A stretch of 64,000 bases of DNA from a virus, in IMG/VR virus record IMGVR_UViG_3300026097_001223, positions 118,330-182,329 of that record. The stretch is one strand, 5' to 3'. The translations under genes and the position numbers were made by a program. A model generated the notes under the pieces. The model did no database searches and had not been told where the DNA came from. It worked only from the letters and a program-made list of their open reading frames with translations. Of this stretch, positions 23,948 to 32,179 are shown in pieces. Position 1 is the first letter of the stretch, and every line of letters begins with the position of its first letter.

Positions 23948-24370
23948 ATGAATAAAATGGAACAAGTATTAAGCGAAAAACCTGACATTGAACAGGAGCA
24001 TGTTCATGTTGACGAAGACAGTCCTCGTATTAGCACACGAGCCACTCAGCTGGCTATGGAGTTGTCAAAAGAGAAAAAACGTCTCAACGAAGAACTCAGT
24101 GCCCTGCAAGCAGAATATGAAAATCTTGCTCCTACTACACCAGTAGGAACCGTTGACTGGTATATCAAATGGGTAGCAGTGGTTGCGGCTGTGAGCGGTA
24201 TTTTCATTACCAGTGCTGGCCTTTTTATTGTCGGGCAACTGTTGTATCTACTGGGCAGTATAAGTTGGACAGTTGTTGGTATCTACTGGAATGACAAGGC
24301 CATTATACTGGGCAGTATTATTCCTGCAACTGCTGTAGCACTCAACTTAGTTAGGACACTGTTTTCGTGA
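23948..24370 (+). CDS. membrane protein with cytoplasmic coiled coil, 140 aa
   Basis: An acidic N-terminal region is followed by a heptad-like stretch (LAMELSKEKKRLNEELSALQAEYENL), then three hydrophobic segments. The last two (GQLLYLLGSISWTVVGIYWNDKAIILGSI) resemble the small protein at 8749, suggesting a shared membrane module. Behind a TAAATA box. Unknown. Confidence 0.65.
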   Translation: MNKMEQVLSEKPDIEQEHVHVDEDSPRISTRATQLAMELSKEKKRLNEELSALQAEYENLAPTTPVGTVDWYIKWVAVVAAVSGIFITSAGLFIVGQLLYLLGSISWTVVGIYWNDKAIILGSIIPATAVALNLVRTLFS

Positions 24371-24816
24371 CTGCACCGAAACGTAGAAAGCCTGATAATG
24401 TAGCCGATAATCCAATGGACAAAGCATACGGTACTAATGTTGGTGCCCCTGCTATTACTTTACCCGATGTAGACGGATATAAAAAAGGCATTGCAGCAGA
24501 AGCCAGTCATAGATTTCACACACGCTATCGAGAGCTAGAGCAAGAGTATATAACACTTATGGAAGAAGCTGAATATAACGACAGACTTATAAATGCAACC
24601 ATTGCATTCAAGCCAACCATCGGCACAGTGTACTATCTTTACAACAACGGCAATGATTTCATCAGCATGCTTTCCCCCGACGACTGGGGCGAAAGTTATA
24701 TGCAAAATAAAACTTTTGTTGGCGCTTTTTGCATCATGTCGGACAATGTTTGGAAGCAGATTCCTTATCCTCCTGAACCAGATAAAACCATTGATTCTTT
24801 TATAGAAAAAGATTGA
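24367..24816 (+). CDS. DUF2452-like protein, 149 aa
   Basis: GTG start overlapping the previous TGA. The blocks VGAPAITLPDVDGYKKGIAAEASHRF, LINATIAFKPTIGTVYYLY and SPDDWGESY match the DUF2452 family as I remember it, found in marine phages and some bacteria. Function of the family is not known. Confidence 0.7.
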   Translation: MTAPKRRKPDNVADNPMDKAYGTNVGAPAITLPDVDGYKKGIAAEASHRFHTRYRELEQEYITLMEEAEYNDRLINATIAFKPTIGTVYYLYNNGNDFISMLSPDDWGESYMQNKTFVGAFCIMSDNVWKQIPYPPEPDKTIDSFIEKD

Positions 24817-24841
24817 CAACTCGGATCCTTTTTGCTACTAT
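24813..24841 (+). promoter_or_regulatory. sigma70-type promoter
   Basis: TTGACA (24813-24818), 17-base spacer, TACTAT (24836-24841). It overlaps the end of the previous gene and precedes the ATG at 24873 by 31 bases. Same -35, spacer length and -10 as the promoter at 57637. Confidence 0.75.
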
Positions 24842-24872
24842 AATTGCATAGTTAGGACAAAGGACACACAGT

Positions 24873-25505
24873 ATGTTTTCGCAAGAACAAGTTTGGGCAG
24901 GCGCTGTTATGGCACACAAACTCAACGGTGGGTACTATAATAAAACACGTTGTTTTTATGAAGGCAGCCTTGACAAACACCAGCGACGCAGTAACACTGC
25001 ACTGATCATGAGTGCGCTCAAAGAAGAAAGCGACTTTGACCCAGGGTTAATCAAACAAGGTCAAACTGTTCGCTCTTATCTCAGTCGAATCTACACAGGC
25101 AAAAGTCTTGCCAGCAATCTCAATGAGTTCGAAAGCAAAGATGCTAGTGTGATCAGTAAAACCGAGTTCGGCACAGACGATGTGTTTGACGTAGCCAACG
25201 TGGCCCGTTTGATTCAACGCTATGAAGAGTTTCTTGCCACAGAACACTGTTTGAGTCGTGTTCCTGAAAACTGCATAGGCGAAGTCAAGCAACGCAGAGA
25301 TTTTGATATGTCAGTTGTAAGCAGTACCTACAGTACAAAATACGACAGTTATATTGTAAAAGGCATTGTCAATGACAAAGTGCCTGTAATGTTCTTCTAT
25401 AAGAAGCCTTTGGAAAATAACATCACAGTGTCAGCTCGTGCTACTGTTAAACGTTATAGTCCAGACATTGTTCAACTAAATCGAGTAATCATAAACGAGG
25501 GATAA
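24873..25505 (+). CDS. hypothetical protein, 210 aa, early-promoter gene
   Basis: First gene behind the strong promoter at 24813. Starts with MFSQEQVWAGAVMAHKLNGGYY; no membrane segment, no motif recognised. Its C-terminal half is beta-rich and mentions no catalytic pattern. It has its own early-type promoter, so it may act early in takeover of the host; this is inference. Confidence 0.7.
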   Translation: MFSQEQVWAGAVMAHKLNGGYYNKTRCFYEGSLDKHQRRSNTALIMSALKEESDFDPGLIKQGQTVRSYLSRIYTGKSLASNLNEFESKDASVISKTEFGTDDVFDVANVARLIQRYEEFLATEHCLSRVPENCIGEVKQRRDFDMSVVSSTYSTKYDSYIVKGIVNDKVPVMFFYKKPLENNITVSARATVKRYSPDIVQLNRVIINEG

Positions 25506-25507
25506 TC

Positions 25508-25813
25508 ATGAGTGAACGCACATACACTGTAGCAGGTACAGCACGTCAAAATGGCATTGTAAAAACACGCTTTGCTAACGACTTTTACAATAGGATTAAA
25601 ATCCTAAACAAAGCTGGGTGCAAAGATATCAAGCTAGTAGAACTGCCAGAACCAATGAGCAAACTACAGGCTTTGCAGTATATCAAGAATCTGCCTGACT
25701 TCCAGGATTCAGACAGTGCCATGGCTATTGACATCAAACTGGATGAAAAAATTGCCATTGCCAAGAAAAATGCTTACAAACAGGTTTCTAGTAAAGTGGC
25801 AGCGTTGGCATAA
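25508..25813 (+). CDS. small conserved hypothetical protein, 101 aa
   Basis: ATG two bases after the previous stop. Lysine-rich, soluble (NDFYNRIKILNKAGCKDIKLVELPEPMSK). Unknown; arranged in the same operon as its neighbours. Confidence 0.65.
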   Translation: MSERTYTVAGTARQNGIVKTRFANDFYNRIKILNKAGCKDIKLVELPEPMSKLQALQYIKNLPDFQDSDSAMAIDIKLDEKIAIAKKNAYKQVSSKVAALA

Positions 25814-25815
25814 GT

Positions 25816-26064
25816 ATGGACATGGACGAAGAAACAGAAGACGAAGGCATACATAATACCATACTTGATGTGTTAAGTGTATTGCTGGTGCACGGCTATG
25901 ATCAAGTGAACATTGGTGGCTTGATGCGCATTCTCGGTGTCGAGCCAGAAATAGCCGAACCTTATGATTCTGTTGATGTGCCTATCTTAGATGGGTTAGA
26001 AAACACGGAACAGCTGATTATGACAGCAGTTTCGCAAGACACAGGCAATACAACAATACACTAA
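25816..26064 (+). CDS. small acidic protein, 82 aa
   Basis: Very acidic N-terminus (MDMDEETEDEG) and a helix-turn-helix-like length but no clear DNA-binding motif (LLVHGYDQVNIGGLMRILGV). Overlaps the next gene by TAATG. Unknown. Confidence 0.6.
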   Translation: MDMDEETEDEGIHNTILDVLSVLLVHGYDQVNIGGLMRILGVEPEIAEPYDSVDVPILDGLENTEQLIMTAVSQDTGNTTIH

Positions 26065-26345
26065 TGCAATCTTTTTTATCTGTGTGGACGGAAGGCTATC
26101 GCACCGATCGATTGGCTTTCTACCTTGAATTTATCAGTTTTGTTTTCACTGTAGTAGCCAGTTTAACTCTTGCAATAAATGCAAATGCACCCAATATGAT
26201 GGTTGTGTATCCTGCTTTCTTTGTTGGAGCAGTGACACAGTGTGTTGCAAGTTATCGACGCGGCGCAGCCTGGGTAATGCTGTTGACTTTTTATTTTAGT
26301 ATAATAAACACGTTTGGCTTTGGAAGAGCCATCGGATGGTGGTAG
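26064..26345 (+). CDS. membrane protein, 93 aa
   Basis: Three hydrophobic segments (FYLEFISFVFTVVASLTLAI, MMVVYPAFFVGAVTQCV, GAAWVMLLTFYFSIINTFG). Similar in size and layout to the small membrane proteins at 8749 and 23948. Ends one base before the amidinotransferase start. Unknown. Confidence 0.65.
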   Translation: MQSFLSVWTEGYRTDRLAFYLEFISFVFTVVASLTLAINANAPNMMVVYPAFFVGAVTQCVASYRRGAAWVMLLTFYFSIINTFGFGRAIGWW

Positions 26346-26346
26346 C

Positions 26347-27435
26347 ATGAGCAATTACCCAACAGTAAACAGTCACAATAGCTGGAGTCGGTTGGAAGAA
26401 GTGATGCTGGGCGATGTGTATCCAGACTCTTGGTACAGTCACTTGCCAGACGAAATCGAAGACACGTTCTGTCGACTCAGTGAGATAACTCGTGCAGATC
26501 TCGCAATAATTGAAAACAAATTGCAAGAATTTGGTGTTCAAGTGCGTAGGCCAAACTATGAAAAAATTGAGAATCATCTTGCGCCAGACACTGAAACTCT
26601 TAAAAAGCCTGACATTACGCCCAGAGACTACTGCGTGGTAATCGGCAATCAGTTAGTAATTGGTAACCCTAGAACGTTCGAAATACCGGAATCGCCGTGG
26701 CATTACCTTTATCAAGAATACGGCCTCAGTTGTGTTAACAGTCATGACTTGGAACGCAGCGTAAGCGGCAAAGAAATGATCAACTGGCACCGCGGGTTTA
26801 ACGGAGCCAATGTTGTTAGATACGGAGACACTATTCTCTGGGATAATCCTTCGTTGCCCGATGATAAAAAAGCACAAGCAACGACGGATCTACAAACATT
26901 GTTTCCTGACTACAAGTTCCACATTGTGGACAATGGCGGCCATATAGATGGCTGTTTTCACACTGTGCGCCCGGGACTGCTATTAACTTCTCACTATTTC
27001 GACGATTACGAAACATATTTTCCAGGTTGGGAGTGCATTGCAATTCACGGCGAGCCAGAATTTGCTCGACACAACAACAACGGGAAAATAGACACTAGGC
27101 AAGTATATGGAAATGGACGCTGGTGGCTTAAAGGTGTTGACATGCCAATGTCCTTTAATAAACACATTGTGCAGTTTGCGCATGACTGGGTAGGTGAACC
27201 ACAAGAAACATACTTTGAAGTAAATGCATTGGTTGTTGATGAGAAAAATATTCTTATTTTAGGTGAAAACGATGCAGTATTTAGACGCTTTGAAGAATTA
27301 GGAATCACTGCACACAGTGTGCCATTTAGAGCAAGAACATTTTGGGATGGCGGACTTCACTGTCTGACAGTGGATGTGCGCAGACAAAGCAAGATAGAAA
27401 ACGTTTTTGAGATTGACACAAGCCAGTATCTCTAG
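26347..27435 (+). CDS. amidinotransferase-family (guanidino-group) enzyme, 362 aa
   Basis: Glycine-amidinotransferase-like pentein fold. Blocks include RGFNGANVVRYGDTI, DNGGHIDGCFHTVRPGLLL with the catalytic His region, and GGLHCLTVDVRR near residue 338 with the nucleophilic Cys. Family members move an amidino group from arginine to an amine, or act as arginine deiminases or dihydrolases. ATG at 26347 is preferred to the upstream in-frame start at 26314, which lies in the preceding gene. The acceptor is unknown. Could serve DNA-base or small-molecule modification, but nothing in the context decides. Confidence 0.82.
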   Translation: MSNYPTVNSHNSWSRLEEVMLGDVYPDSWYSHLPDEIEDTFCRLSEITRADLAIIENKLQEFGVQVRRPNYEKIENHLAPDTETLKKPDITPRDYCVVIGNQLVIGNPRTFEIPESPWHYLYQEYGLSCVNSHDLERSVSGKEMINWHRGFNGANVVRYGDTILWDNPSLPDDKKAQATTDLQTLFPDYKFHIVDNGGHIDGCFHTVRPGLLLTSHYFDDYETYFPGWECIAIHGEPEFARHNNNGKIDTRQVYGNGRWWLKGVDMPMSFNKHIVQFAHDWVGEPQETYFEVNALVVDEKNILILGENDAVFRRFEELGITAHSVPFRARTFWDGGLHCLTVDVRRQSKIENVFEIDTSQYL

Positions 27436-27460
27436 TAGTATTAAAGCTTGGGGGTAACCA

Positions 27461-27829
27461 ATGAACAATATAGATCTAAGCAACATGACATTCGATCTTG
27501 ATCACAGTGATTTTGCTACGGTGACTGTTCCTGACGACACTATTGATCTTGGCATGTTTGATGCCGACAGCTTAACAATCAGTCTCAGCGACGATTGGCT
27601 ATCTTCAAGCAATGTGCAAAGACTAACTGGCCCGGACGCTGATTTAGAAATCAATGGCAAGAGTGTGTTACAAACTCTTGAACGACTGGAGCAAAGACTG
27701 GCAATCATTGAAGAAAATCCAGAGCTAGAAGATGACTGGCAGGAATTAAAGTCTCTAGGCGATCAGTATCGTGCTCTTGAAGCAGAAATCAACAACAAAC
27801 TCAAAACTTACAATACCTTAAAGGACTAG
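27461..27829 (+). CDS. acidic hypothetical protein with C-terminal coiled coil, 122 aa
   Basis: Good site GGGGGTAACC before the ATG. An Asp-rich beta-type first half (DLDHSDFATVTVPDDTIDLG) and a helical end (LQTLERLEQRLAIIEENPELEDDWQELK). Such small proteins in marine T4-like phages are often virion parts, but this is unproven. Confidence 0.65.
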   Translation: MNNIDLSNMTFDLDHSDFATVTVPDDTIDLGMFDADSLTISLSDDWLSSSNVQRLTGPDADLEINGKSVLQTLERLEQRLAIIEENPELEDDWQELKSLGDQYRALEAEINNKLKTYNTLKD

Positions 27830-27832
27830 TGT

Positions 27833-28273
27833 ATGACCATGCATCTAGCACAGGGATTAAGTACCCTGCAAACACGCAAGCCAACTGCGCCGAAGCTTAC
27901 AAAAACCAAGCGCAAAAAACTACAAGAAGAGTTACGACTGTACAATAAAAAAATGAAGCAGCAAGGACGCCACAGCGAACAGTTAGATTTTGACAGCTAT
28001 GTTCAGAAACTGCATGGTAAATTAGACACTGTAGCACGAGCAGATCGGCAAATGGCCACAGAAGTAAAAACATTTGAGTACAAACTACCAGATACCAGCC
28101 GCAATCGCCAATACAAAAGTCATGACAGTGGCAAGGGATTTGCGGCCATGCCGCAGCGCAAGGAGTACACAGGTACACTGGTCAAAGGAATTGCTACAAT
28201 GCACAAATCAAACGCAGTGCCTGTTATCTCAGACGAAGAAGCAGAAAGCATATCTAAAATGCGTAGAAACTAA
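27833..28273 (+). CDS. basic conserved phage protein, 146 aa
   Basis: Lysine/arginine-rich (KLTKTKRKKLQEELRLYNKKMKQ), with FEYKLPDTSRNRQYKSHDSG and a C-terminal MPQRKEYTGTLVKGIATMHKSNAVPV block that I associate with marine T4-like phages. May bind nucleic acid by charge. Function unknown. Confidence 0.65.
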   Translation: MTMHLAQGLSTLQTRKPTAPKLTKTKRKKLQEELRLYNKKMKQQGRHSEQLDFDSYVQKLHGKLDTVARADRQMATEVKTFEYKLPDTSRNRQYKSHDSGKGFAAMPQRKEYTGTLVKGIATMHKSNAVPVISDEEAESISKMRRN

Positions 28274-28284
28274 ACAGGAATACA

Positions 28285-28902
28285 ATGCTTTTACAAGAAT
28301 ATTTGCTACGGCAAGCACTCAAAGAATACGATATTGTTGATGCTGAGATACAGATAGATCACAAAAATGGTAAAAATACCGTGAACTCTATTGAACTAGG
28401 TATCAAATATCCACAGGAATACTTGGAAAAAATTTCAACTCTTAATCAAGATAAACTGTATGATTATGGATTTGTGGGTTCCTTAACGGACGGAAAAGGT
28501 AGAAAAGAAATACTAGAAAAATATCATATCTTGAACAGTAAAATCAGTCATTCTAGCAATGGTAGAAATCCCAAAGTAAAATATGGATTTGACACTGAAT
28601 ACTATCAAACAATGGTTAATTCTAAATTCAGTCTTTGCCCAGGGCATCCTGCAATGCCAAAGCATCCTAATCGCTGGACATATAGATTTATTGAAAGTGC
28701 TTTTTGTAGATCAATACCAGTAAATTTCAAAGAAACTGTGTACGGGGATAACTTTGTTAAAGATATATTTTTTGTATGGGATGATGATGTTCCTTGCGAG
28801 ATCAAAGATTACAACGCTATAGTAGAGCAAAATTATATCACAGCGGTTACACGTTGGACTTTACAACCTAGTGAAGCAGAATTAATCAAAAAGAATAGTT
28901 AA
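28285..28902 (+). CDS. exostosin/glycosyltransferase-like protein, 205 aa
   Basis: The C-terminal half has the pattern SKFSLCPGHPAMPKHPNRWTYRFIESAFCRSIPVNF. It resembles the nucleotide-sugar-binding region of exostosin-type glycosyltransferases (FxLCPxG ... RxxEAxxxGxIPV). It is short, so only part of a normal two-domain enzyme is present. Converges with the minus-strand gene, overlapping it by 17 bases. Confidence 0.6.
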   Translation: MLLQEYLLRQALKEYDIVDAEIQIDHKNGKNTVNSIELGIKYPQEYLEKISTLNQDKLYDYGFVGSLTDGKGRKEILEKYHILNSKISHSSNGRNPKVKYGFDTEYYQTMVNSKFSLCPGHPAMPKHPNRWTYRFIESAFCRSIPVNFKETVYGDNFVKDIFFVWDDDVPCEIKDYNAIVEQNYITAVTRWTLQPSEAELIKKNS

Positions 28903-29497
28903 AATAATTTATGGTGTTTTTGTATACTTTTTCGACTTTTTCTTTTGTACTGTTTGAATATAAATTTCTATAATCTTTTTCTGTGCGAAAGCCGGTCTTG
29001 AGTTTTGTAGTTTTAAGTTCATTGTTATATGATAACCCTATTCTGGATAACACGAATTCAAAATCTGTTTCTAGTTGATTGTATTGCATAACATAATTGA
29101 CTAGAGGAACATTATTTTCTGTATACAGTCTCCATCCCCCCATATGAGAAATTTTTTTATCATTTAATACAAAATTTTCAAAACCTTTTTCTGTTCGTTT
29201 AGGGTCACGACTCATAGCCCAATAATACTGGCTTACTACTTTATCCCAAGGATTTCGTTCGACTGTAAATTTAAAAAAATTATTATATTCTATCGGAAAG
29301 TGTTGTTTTACAAATAAGATACTATGATGTTCAATATTTTTATGAGTATTCACTGGGGGCATATTTTCCGTGCCCATTCCGCCAAATACTAAATTATCAT
29401 CATCGGATATCTTATCTAACAATATTTTTTCAATACTAGATCCTGCTGTTTTTTGTGTTTTTATAAAAATAAACTTGTATTTTGGCGAAATAATCAT
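28886..29497 (-). CDS. sulfotransferase family protein, 203 aa
   Basis: PAPS-binding P-loop FIKTQKTAGSSIEKILL at the N-terminus, ERNPWDKVVSQYYWAM (3'-phosphate-binding Arg and Ser) and a C-terminal YRNLYSNSTKEKVEKVYKNTINYF typical of the sulfotransfer_2 type. Probably transfers sulfate to a glycan. It lies on the opposite strand to its neighbours and has its own late-type promoter 6 bases before the ATG, so it looks like an inserted cassette. A+T content is visibly higher than in the flanking genes. Confidence 0.8.
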   Translation of the reverse strand: MIISPKYKFIFIKTQKTAGSSIEKILLDKISDDDNLVFGGMGTENMPPVNTHKNIEHHSILFVKQHFPIEYNNFFKFTVERNPWDKVVSQYYWAMSRDPKRTEKGFENFVLNDKKISHMGGWRLYTENNVPLVNYVMQYNQLETDFEFVLSRIGLSYNNELKTTKLKTGFRTEKDYRNLYSNSTKEKVEKVYKNTINYFNYSF

Positions 29498-29503
29498 TAA
29501 ACT

Positions 29504-29509
29504 TATTTA
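29504..29509 (-). promoter_or_regulatory. late-type TAAATA box, 6 nt before minus-strand ATG
   Basis: Reverse complement reads AATAAATAAGTTTA then ATG; drives the sulfotransferase-like gene. Confidence 0.5.
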
Positions 29510-29541
29510 TTATATTACAAGGACTAGTAGCATTAAGCCTA

Positions 29542-29549
29542 GATAAATA
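29542..29549 (+). promoter_or_regulatory. late-type GATAAATA box
   Basis: GATAAATATCTA, 26 bases before the ATG at 29575; an AAGGAA site lies between. Nearly the same extended sequence (ATAAATATCTA) occurs at 31891. Confidence 0.6.
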
Positions 29550-29574
29550 TCTACAAGGAAAAAGTTAAATTACT

Positions 29575-29901
29575 ATGATTAATATAACAGAACCAGCTCA
29601 GGCCAAACTGCGTGAACTCCTAGACAGCCAAGACGAAGAAAATCTACGTTTTCGAGTGTTTGTCCAAGGCGGAGGTTGCTCGGGATTTCGTTATGGATTT
29701 ACCTTTGACGATCAAATCATTGATGGTCAAGATTGGACCTTTGATGCAGGTGATGTCCCTTGTGTTGTAGACCAACTCAGCTACAGCTACCTATCAGAAG
29801 CCGTGGTTGACTTTGAAGACTCGCCTTTTAACAGCTCTTTTATTGTTAAGAATCCCAAGGCCGTGAGCACCTGTGGGTGTGGCGAAAGCTTTGCAGTGTG
29901 A
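29575..29901 (+). CDS. IscA/ErpA-type iron-sulfur carrier, 108 aa
   Basis: A-type carrier that receives and delivers iron-sulfur clusters. The three ligand cysteines are in place: Cys35 in GGGCSGFRYGF and Cys100/Cys102 in STCGCGESF. Full family length. Behind a late-type promoter and just before the tail-fibre gene, so probably expressed late. Known in marine T4-like phages. Confidence 0.93.
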   Translation: MINITEPAQAKLRELLDSQDEENLRFRVFVQGGGCSGFRYGFTFDDQIIDGQDWTFDAGDVPCVVDQLSYSYLSEAVVDFEDSPFNSSFIVKNPKAVSTCGCGESFAV

Positions 29902-29914
29902 TGCTTCGGTAGAC

Positions 29915-29920
29915 TAAATA
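29915..29920 (+). promoter_or_regulatory. late-type CTAAATAG box
   Basis: ACTAAATAGTT, 18 bases before the ATG at 29939; a GAGG site lies between. Confidence 0.55.
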
Positions 29921-29938
29921 GTTTACTGAGGTATTATA

Positions 29939-31876
29939 ATGAGTCGTGAAATTATTAACGTTGGCAACACAGCCAACGATGGTGCTGGTGATCCGCTACG
30001 CACTGCAATGATCAAAACCAACAACAACTTTAGTGAAATCTATGACACTGGGTTGATCACCAGTAATCTTTCAATTTCTAACACCACTGTTACTGTAACA
30101 AGTGCCAATGCTAATCTGGTACTAAGTGCCAATGGCACCGGTGTGTTACAAAGTACATCAAACATCCTGCCCAGTGGCAATATTATACTGGACATTGGAT
30201 CTAATTCTAACAGATTTGCTGCAGTGTATGCTAACAGTATTGATATCAGCGGCACTGCTGATGTTGTAGGTAATCTAAGTGCAGGCAATTTAGAAACTCC
30301 AGGTAATCTAACCGCAGGTGCAATAACTGTTTCTGGTAACGTGTCATTTGCTAACACCTCAGTGCAAAACATTACTGTTACAGAAACCACTACAACAAAT
30401 AATATCAGCGTTACAAACACTGTGACAGCAGACACTGTTACAGCATCGGGCAACATCACAGCAGAAAATATCAGTGCTAATGTATTCCTTGAAGCAGCCA
30501 CAGTGGATGCAACAGGCAACATCGAAGGCGCTAATTTCGTAACCAGTGGTAATGTAGAAGTTACTGGAAATGTCAACACGAATAATTTAATTGCAACCAA
30601 TGATGTCGAAGTAGGCGGCAATTTGCTATTGTCAGGCCTGTCGGGCTTTACAGTATTTGGCGACATCAGCAGTGGTACCGGTAATATACAAGCAGATACA
30701 GGTAACATCATTGGTAACATAGACAGTGTTACAGCAACAATTGCAACTATAAATGCAAACACTGTAACTGCTGCCGATAGCATTCAAAGCGATGGCTCAT
30801 TGGAAGCAGTTGGTAATCTAACCATCGGCGACGCCAGTACCATAACAGAAAACACAATCTATGGTAATCTCACAGTCACAGATATATTAACAGTAGATGG
30901 TCAAATAATTGGCAATGTTACCATAAGTGGCAACGCAGATTTAGACATTGTTACAGCAAACAGTTTTCAAGGACCGTTGTCCGGCAATGTAAACGGCAAT
31001 CTCACAGGCACTGCTAGTCAAGCCTTTGGTGTCTATGTACTAGAAACATCTGATCCAAATGCAACTTACAACATCCCGTTTATGGCATTAACTGGCGCTG
31101 GCAACATATTTACAGGACTACAAGTAGACAATGGTGGTCTTACATTTAATCCTGACACAAACACACTAAGTATTGCCACCGGTACTAACGGTATTGTTAA
31201 CACCGTAACAGTGGTTGCCAGCGGAAACATAAGTGCAGGGAATACCAGTACTTCGGGCACTGCGTCAGTAACAGGTAATATCACCGGCGGAAACATCAAC
31301 ACAGGCGGAACTGTTAATGCAACAGGTCAAGTCACAGCCGGTAATGTACAGGCTACTAACACAGTGTTTGCTGCGGCAGCTACAATCACAGGCAATATAA
31401 GTGGTGGCAATATTTCAACTGCCGGCACAGTAGGTGCAGCTGGAAACATTTCCGGCGGTAATATCTTTACAGGTGGAATTGTTACAGCCACTGGCAACAT
31501 ATCTGGCGGCAATCTAGTAACTGCTGGCGATATTGTAACAAGTAGTGGTAATGTAGATGTCACCGGCAATGTAAATGCAGGCAATGTAGATGTCACTGGC
31601 AACGTAGATGTTGGTGGCGATTTAAATTTTGGACTCGGTGCATCCTTAAATCTACCACTGGGCAACATAACAGGTGGCAATTTAATAGCAGTTAACAGAT
31701 CAACTGCTAACACCGTACAGGTACAAGGTTCCGCACCTGCAAGCAGTGTAGGTGCTGCAGGCGATCAACAAGGTGACATAGCTGTGGATACCAATTATAT
31801 CTATGTGTGCACTGCAAATTATGATGGTATTGCCAACATTTGGAAACGTTCTGCCCTAGACGGAACTCCGTTCTAA
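29939..31876 (+). CDS. repetitive virion (tail-fibre-like) protein, 645 aa
   Basis: N-terminal module REIINVGNTANDGAGDPLRTAMIKTNNNFSEIYD (residues 2-36) is a common head of marine phage fibre or baseplate-attached proteins. The long middle consists of degenerate repeats of the type (A/S)GNIxxGNxxTxG, V/T/N-rich, expected to form a beta-helical shaft. The C-terminal module GAAGDQQGDIAVDTNYIYVCTANYDGIANIW recurs in the short gene at 31919. Behind a late-type promoter. Probably a structural shaft or fibre part; exact position in the virion unknown. Confidence 0.82.
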   Translation: MSREIINVGNTANDGAGDPLRTAMIKTNNNFSEIYDTGLITSNLSISNTTVTVTSANANLVLSANGTGVLQSTSNILPSGNIILDIGSNSNRFAAVYANSIDISGTADVVGNLSAGNLETPGNLTAGAITVSGNVSFANTSVQNITVTETTTTNNISVTNTVTADTVTASGNITAENISANVFLEAATVDATGNIEGANFVTSGNVEVTGNVNTNNLIATNDVEVGGNLLLSGLSGFTVFGDISSGTGNIQADTGNIIGNIDSVTATIATINANTVTAADSIQSDGSLEAVGNLTIGDASTITENTIYGNLTVTDILTVDGQIIGNVTISGNADLDIVTANSFQGPLSGNVNGNLTGTASQAFGVYVLETSDPNATYNIPFMALTGAGNIFTGLQVDNGGLTFNPDTNTLSIATGTNGIVNTVTVVASGNISAGNTSTSGTASVTGNITGGNINTGGTVNATGQVTAGNVQATNTVFAAAATITGNISGGNISTAGTVGAAGNISGGNIFTGGIVTATGNISGGNLVTAGDIVTSSGNVDVTGNVNAGNVDVTGNVDVGGDLNFGLGASLNLPLGNITGGNLIAVNRSTANTVQVQGSAPASSVGAAGDQQGDIAVDTNYIYVCTANYDGIANIWKRSALDGTPF

Positions 31877-31891
31877 CACTCAGTCTTGCCA

Positions 31892-31897
31892 TAAATA
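31892..31897 (+). promoter_or_regulatory. late-type ATAAATA box
   Basis: CATAAATATCTATAAC, 22 bases before the ATG at 31919, with GAGG between. Confidence 0.6.
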
Positions 31898-31918
31898 TCT
31901 ATAACAAAGAGGTCATTT

Positions 31919-32179
31919 ATGGCAAGGCAAATCATCAACATCGGAACATCAGCAAACGACGGAACAGGCGATCCGTTGAGAACCTGTTTCGATAAAACCA
32001 ACGACAACTTTCAAGAACTATACATTCGCTATCAGCCAACTGTGCCTGATACTAGCAAAGGCAACACAGGTGATGTAGCGGGCATGTATGCGGCTGATGC
32101 AACACATTTTTACTATTGCACTGACAACTACGACGGTGTTACTGATATCTGGTACAGAGTAGCAGGAAGCACATTTTAA
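31919..32179 (+). CDS. mini virion protein: head and tail modules of the fibre gene without its shaft, 86 aa
   Basis: Residues 2-35 (RQIINIGTSANDGTGDPLRTCFDKTNDNFQELY) align with the N-terminal module of the protein at 29939. Residues 45-86 (KGNTGDVAGMYAADATHFYYCTDNYDGVTDIW) align with its C-terminal module. The repeat shaft is missing. It has its own late promoter and overlaps the next gene by one base. Likely a small virion component that packs with or replaces the long one. Confidence 0.8.
   Translation: MARQIINIGTSANDGTGDPLRTCFDKTNDNFQELYIRYQPTVPDTSKGNTGDVAGMYAADATHFYYCTDNYDGVTDIWYRVAGSTF

Noticed and set aside
24839-24844. TATAAT as the -10 of the promoter at 24813
   Set aside because: It would leave a 20-base spacer; TACTAT at 24836 gives the normal 17.
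30040-30783. Long minus-strand ORF (247 codons) opposite the fibre gene, and similar ones at 17113-17718 and 36368-36748
   Set aside because: They mirror low-complexity Thr/Gly/Asn-rich plus-strand genes, have biased hydrophobic composition and lack promoters or ribosome sites; they are shadows.
30240-31640. Possible CRISPR or DNA repeat array in the fibre gene
   Set aside because: Repeats are irregular, in frame and follow the protein pattern GNIxxGN; no constant direct repeat with equal spacers.
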